From: Lindgomyces ingoldianus
Lineage: Eukaryota > Ascomycota > Dothideomycetes > Pleosporales > Lindgomycetaceae
Direction of reading: 5' to 3'
NCBI RefSeq assembly: GCF_010093535.1
Contig: NW_022985206.1
Coordinates: 440,191 to 504,190 of the forward strand
Length of the DNA: 64,000 nucleotides
In this document: piece by piece, positions 58,584 to 64,000 of the stretch
Position numbering within the stretch: the stretch's first letter is position 1
Layout of the letters: each line of letters starts with the position of its first letter
Notes under the pieces: generated by a model
The model's input: the letters and a program-made list of their open reading frames with translations, nothing else
Databases searched by the model: none
Told to the model about the DNA's origin: nothing
Program-made: the position numbers and the translations under genes

Positions 58584-60483
58584 TAAAGGATAATACTTTG
58601 CTTCTATAAGATAGTAAGTTCTGCGTATAACTACTTACTGTTAAAAAAGCTATAGATATTATTTATTAGTTACTGTGTTATATCTAGATCTAAAATAACC
58701 TAACTAGTAAGTTAGTACCTTCTTTACCTATCTTAAACTATTAATAAACCTATATTATCCTAAGAAAATTACTAAATAGCCTTTTATATAGGTTTACTCT
58801 TTATCTAATAGCTATTATTAAAGACTAAGACTTCTTAATAGAGTCGCGAAGTCTACTTAGCTATAGCATAGGTTAGAACATCTGTCTTTTTATAGTAACC
58901 TTTATTGTCGACTTTTTCTCTCTCTCTTTAAGAATATAGAACATTTTATAGAGAGGCTAGTAGAAATCTCTTTAGATAACAGTAGATAATATACTCTACA
59001 TTCTTCTAAATATAGCAGTAGTAAGCGAACTATCTATTATCTTCTAGGTCTTCGTCGAGTTTCGCGTTATTAGGGAACTATTTTTAGGTATAGTTAGGGA
59101 AATTATTAGGTATAAGAGTGTATATAGCGAAGCCTGCTGTAGTAAATTCTAGTAGAAACACGTTATCTACTATAGTTTTAGTTGCATAGTAATTCGCGTA
59201 ATGTTAGCAAAGGAGGTTAAGAACAACGCTTGTAGTACTAATATATAGACTATAGTAATACTCTCTAAAGTTATAAAAGAATTTAAAATGTAGGTTAAGT
59301 AATAAGCTCCTAGCTATAATAATGCTAGGTAAAAAGATAGGATTAATAGAGTAGTACTAGGGCAGGCTTTTAGTAGAATAAATAAGGAATAATTTAGTAA
59401 CCTAAGAAGTATAGCTAGCCTTGCTACCTACTCTCTAAAGGCGTTACATAATCTATACCTATAGAAGAAGGAATAATAGTAGCTTAATAGTACTAATATT
59501 ATTCGCTCTTTATTATCTTGCTTGTAATCTATATCTAGTGTACTCTATTAAGGTTTATATTTTTCTAAGTAGTAACTCTAGAGTAGAGTTATGCATACAT
59601 TTAAAGCCTTGTAGCTCCTTCCTAGGGCGCATAGAGACAAAAAAACAGTTATATAACCCTTACTAATATAACCTTGTATATAAGTATCTAAATTACCTCT
59701 AGGTTAGTATAACGCTATTCTAAGACTAAAAAAAGAATAGTATATTTTGCATGTAGATATATAGGGAAGAAAGAAGCGCTTTGTAACTTGCTCTATAAGA
59801 ATAAACGCTTGCAGGCGTTAATAAATTAGGTTTAGAATCTTGCACGCTTAGAATTACTCTTAATTAAGAGAAAGGCCTAGAAGAAGAAAGCTAGGTCTCT
59901 ACTAAAGAGTTTAGTTAACAAGGCTAAAGAGTTAGGTTAATTCTAAGTTAATATACTACTATATATAGAAGTCTACTTAATTACATGCAGTATATATAAG
60001 AAGCTTAGGTATTAGCGTACTTAGATAATAGTACTATTAATTTAATATCTTATATATGTAAAGAGTAATACAAAGCTATTTAGAGCTAGATTTAGACTAG
60101 AAAACAGTTACCTAATCTTTAGATATTAAAAAGTTAGTAAAGTCTTAGCTAATTAGTGCAAACACCTAACCTAGCTTCGCCTTTCTAAACAATATTCTAC
60201 TACTACAAGAGCCTAAGCAAGATAGCGAGTAAACTTTAAGCTTACTAAAAAGCTTTTCTTTTGCTTTGTCTATTGCATCCTTTGCGCTAGGAAGTAACTT
60301 AAAATGCATTTAGCTAAACTTTCTAAAGTAGTGCTAGAACTCTTTTAGCAAGTCTAGTTAATTTTTAAGGCACTTACGCATTAGCGCTATTACTAAAATC
60401 TTGTAGCTAAACTCTTTTACTTTAGCAATCTTGTAAACTTTAGCCTATTAATTTAGCTTAAGCTTAACTAAAATAGTTAAAAG
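58584..60483. repeat. Unidentified RIP-degraded DNA right of element I
   Basis: From about 59790 to 60150 the plus strand reads as a frame broken only by TAG/TAA. It includes KKKARSLLKSLVNKAKELG followed by a hydrophobic strand, loosely like a MADS-box DNA-binding pattern. No terminal repeats were found. The rest shows nothing I can name. Confidence 0.4.
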
Positions 60484-60791
60484 TGTAACGGCGCAGGCAA
60501 GACAATGGGTCCGAATGCGGTGGGAATCCACTCAGAGGCATATGGGAGTGCGTGGGGACTCTGAACCTGGGAATGCCATTGACACCTATAGGCCTTGTAC
60601 AAAAGGATATCAGAAAACTACCAAGCTAGCTACGGGGGGCGAGGTGCGACTAAATACATGAGGGAATAGGGGTAACAGCAGGGGGCAGGGCAGAGTCGGG
60701 GCCAGGTCGAGCCAGGGTCGGAGCCGATACGGGGACCCTTCGGATAGGTTCCGGGCGACCCGAGATGGAACGATTCATGAGAATCGTTACA
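60484..60791. repeat. Solo LTR of the element E family (308 bp)
   Basis: TGTAACGGCG to CGTTACA, flanked by the 5-bp duplication AAAAG (60479-60483, 60792-60796). It keeps a high GC content and lacks the RIP changes of the E LTRs, with a few small indels relative to them. Confidence 0.95.
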
Positions 60792-63700
60792 AAAAGCGCT
60801 ACTTTGCTAACATATATTAGAGTAGAGAGACAGGCAAGAGAAGAATTATTGTCTATAAGCTAATAATTAGATTGTTAGCAAAATAAACATTTAGAATAAT
60901 ACTAAATACGTTTCTATAGTACCTATAGAGGTATATAAGACGCAAAGCAACAAGGCAACAAGATAACTAAGTTTATAAGTAATAAATTAGCTAACTAACG
61001 TGTATAACTAAAGTAAACTACTTAGGTAGAAGGCTAGACTATGCAAAGAGAAAGTAAGCAAAGTAATAAAAGTAGTATAGAAGAAGGTAATAGCCTAGCA
61101 GTGCATAGGATAAACTACAAGGCTAAAAGCTATATTTATATACTTTTTACCTCTAGATTATACTCTACTATAGACAAAGAAAAACTTACGCAAACTAGCT
61201 AACAATCTTTATTAGACTATTAAAGACGCTATTGTTAGCTAAATCTAGCTAAACTAATTAGCATGTAAGCTTTAAAAGCATGTTAGCGCTTACTCTTGCT
61301 AGAGATTCTACTATAGTCTTCTAAGAGTTAAAGCTAATCTATTGTAGAAGTTAAGTAGATACTCTCTAGATCTTAGACACAAAGTTTATAGTAATTAATA
61401 GTACTATCTAGTACTTTTAGAGAACAGCCTACTAAAACCGCAAAGCTAGCCGTCTAGCCCTTCTTCTCTTATCCTACTTAGATTGCTAATGTTATTATAG
61501 AATAATAATAATTTATAGCGTTAAATAACATTATAAAACACATGTTTAACGCTACTCTTCGCTGTAGTCTCCTAAAATCTGCAATTTAAGTCTTTAAATA
61601 CTTTTCTTTTTTCCTCTATTATAACCCTGTATTTGTCTAACCTGTTAATCTTGTTGCTAACTACAACAATAGAAGGCGATTTAGAAGAGGGTAAAATAGA
61701 ACCTAGGCTACCTTCTATAGCTAGTACCTTTTCCTTCTTTATTACCTTGTATAGAGCCTGTATTTTCTCTAACAACAACTAATTATAAACGTTATAGACT
61801 AGAAGAAATTCTTTACTATCTCTTATTATTCTATCCCTGTACGTATCCTTACTTCCTGTGTTGATAATCTCTATAGCATATACTTAAACCCTAAGTATAC
61901 ATTACACTAAATATTAATTCTCTAAAGTAGAGTTATATACTTTAATAAATTTACTATTAATAAGCTAAGAACTTAATTAGACTATAGTAAAGAACTAAAC
62001 TTCTGCAGAACGCACTTTCTTAATTAACGCTATCTTTTCTACTCTACGTTTACCTATTACTACTAATTTAAAAGGAATCTTCTTTGTTTGCTACAAGGTA
62101 CTCTAAGCTATACTTTTAGAAAGCAATAATCTAGACTAATAAGCTGCTTAGTAGTTAGAGTATACATTCTCTATTAGCATAAGAAAAACAAACGTACATT
62201 AACAAGGATTAACGTAAAGTAGAGGTAGCAGTAATAGAAGAAGAAGATAAATTAGTAGACGTTGTAAAAAAGCTATACTTATTTATCTGTACATAAAAGG
62301 CTACAAGGCATTTAACTCTATCTAAGCAGGATAAAAGCTAACTTCTATCCTATGTTACTAGTAAGATTAGATAGCAGCAGTTTGTCTAAAACGCATCTAA
62401 GCATAGCTATTGCAATTAGAAGGTTGCTAGAACTACTTAGCAGTATCTTGTTACCTAAAAGGGCTGCTAATAGGTAGCTAGCTACCTAGAAGGTTAGTTT
62501 AAATAGTTTAATACTATTTTTAACTAGAACTGCGTTAGGCTTTAACTTGTCTTATAGGCAGCGTGCTAAAACCTTGTTTTATATAAGATATTATTAGTAA
62601 TTCCCTATATAGAGAGTACAATTGTAGTAGGCTTTTAGAGCTCTCTAATAAAGTCAGCAGCACAATATACAAAGACGTAAAGTTAGAACTATCTACTAAA
62701 CTTAATTAGTATAGAAGTAGTACGTTTATACTACTTTTACATAGAATAGGCTTAGCAAAGTCTTATACTTAGCAAGGTCTTGTAGAACCTTGCACGATAC
62801 GTCTAGCATAACTTCTACTTTTGCAGTTAGAGTGCATAGTACACTAGCTCTATCTAGCTTTAGAATGTCCTGTTTATATAGTAAACTAAAAGAAAGATTA
62901 TATAACAAAATTACTACTAATAAAGTAAAAGATCTATACGCTATATTTAGACGTAAAATTTTACTATTTTGTAGATTAACTTCTTAACACAAACTCTACG
63001 TAAAGCTCTAAAGTTAGTAGTAGCAAGTTTAGTAGTCTAGATAGGTTTTACCTAAATTACCTAAGGGGATTCACGCTTATCTAAGCAACTATTCTTGCTA
63101 TAGCTCAACAGTCGCCTAATTATAAAAAGCTGTTTCTTAAGTAGCGAGCGCGAAAAGAGGCAATGTAGGCGTAAAGTAGCAAAGCAATTATAAGATAGAG
63201 CTAAAAAGAAAACGTGTAAGACAACTCTTCCCTAGTTCTTTAACGCCTACTATATCTATCTACACTTTATAGAAAGTTAATTCTTCTATACAATTTATTG
63301 CAACTCTTGTATAAAAGTGAACTAACTAAAAGTATAGCTCTCTTTTTAATTATCTATTATGCCTACATATTCTACACTTGCTAATGTTAATAATAGCTTT
63401 TGTTACCTTATTAGCATCCTCGAGTACACTAAGCAGGGCCGAAAACAGGAAACAAAAACGCACCTCTATTCTAATCTATTTTTAGCATAGTTCCTATTCT
63501 AAACCCTAGCTAAGCTAGCACGGCAAATTCTCTATTTAGTATATAAAAAGCGCTAAGGCGTAATTCTATTTACTTTATCTAGTCTATAAAGCGCGCTGTT
63601 GTAGTTAAAAGCTTAGATTTAGTACTAGGCGTAATATTAATCTTACCTCTCTACCTTTATAACCTCTACTTCTATACACTAAACCTACTTGCTATAAACC

Positions 63701-63796
63701 TATCTACTATAATACCTGCTATGCTCTTTTATACTTGCGTTGCGTTGTTATTCTTAAATTATACTGCTATAGCTTTCACGCTGTTAGGTTGTACAC
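60792..63796. repeat. Unidentified RIP-degraded DNA with inverted repeat arm 2
   Basis: On the minus strand, about 62000 down to 60800 reads as one long frame if TAA/TAG are ignored. It includes the surviving open stretch 61572-61778 (EGSLGSILPSSKSPSIVVVS, charged helices on both sides) and seems to continue left of the solo LTR to about 60170. I cannot assign a family; charged, hydrophilic composition suggests a large non-membrane protein. Confidence 0.4.
62345..63012 (-). repeat. Inverted repeat arm 2
   Basis: Reverse-complement partner of 55051-55430, about 7 kb away with element I between. This arm is longer by roughly 260 bp (about 62460-62720). Confidence 0.85.
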
Positions 63797-64000
63797 TGTC
63801 AGATTGAAGCACTGTTTCTAGGCTTCCTGAGATGAATGATGGGTTTGGATATGATGTATGGGATGATTGATTGATTGTCTTGATTGTGTTTTTTTTATCG
63901 ATTCTTTTTCTGCTCTACTCGTGTTGCTCGGCTTTTGTTTTTCCGATCCGAGTCCCTCGCGCACTAGCCCTATGCGCGACCAGCTTGCAACATGCTGCAA
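63797..64000 (-). repeat. Copia LTR, minus orientation, cut by the window edge
   Basis: Complement of the LTR end (TGTCAGATTGAAGCACTG) running into the first 10-bp repeat unit at the right edge. Whether it is solo or part of a full element cannot be seen. Confidence 0.92.

Noticed and set aside
40240..64000. A Starship-type giant element with a tyrosine-recombinase captain
   Set aside because: I looked for recombinase-like sequence in the decayed frames and recognised none; no element ends were found either. Left open as a search target only.
1..64000. tRNA or rRNA genes
   Set aside because: No cloverleaf-type B box or rRNA-like sequence was recognised on either strand by eye.

Overview
This window looks like a filamentous ascomycete chromosome, probably Dothideomycete-like, although the class assignment is only inference. 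Gene-rich DNA of ordinary base composition alternates with AT-rich, stop-riddled repeat DNA carrying C-to-T and G-to-A transitions. That pattern is the signature of repeat-induced point mutation (RIP). Genes with short GT-AG introns (49-76 bp) and intact reading frames occur only outside the AT-rich blocks.

Layout. (1) 1-8020 is a gene island: a protein kinase-like gene cut by the left window edge, a small predicted single-pass membrane protein on the minus strand, and a complete Rad4/XPC nucleotide-excision-repair gene. (2) 8942-14978 is a Ty3/gypsy LTR element (copy A) with a 5-bp target duplication, containing an 865-bp assembly gap. (3) 15485-36072 is one old pogo/Fot-type DNA transposon of about 2.1 kb, blown up to 20.6 kb by nested insertions: Ty3 copy B, a second Ty3 chromovirus E that itself contains Ty3 copy C, and a solo copia LTR. 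Every nested insertion has a perfect 5-bp target duplication. Removing them leaves a transposase frame of 621 codons. (4) 36166-39791 is a small surviving gene island: a four-exon F-box gene whose start codon lies 140 bp from the transposon end, and a convergent gene for a protein with a PD-(D/E)XK-like motif. (5) 40240-64000 is a second AT-rich block. It holds a truncated copia element (J) fused to a truncated Ty3 copy (D), solo LTRs of two families, a complete second pogo-type element (I) with TA target duplication, an inverted repeat, a partial copia LTR at the right edge, and several kilobases of RIP-degraded sequence that I could not identify.

None of the transposable elements can encode an intact protein. 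Aspartates at the catalytic positions of the transposases and in the reverse transcriptase YxDD box have become asparagine. The outermost tens of bases of each element are much less mutated than the interiors, so the ends and target duplications are readable. The intact host genes (kinase, Rad4, F-box, PD-(D/E)XK-like) show no operon-like relation to one another. The main story is the insertion history around the F-box gene and the unidentified decayed DNA at 51.6-63.8 kb.
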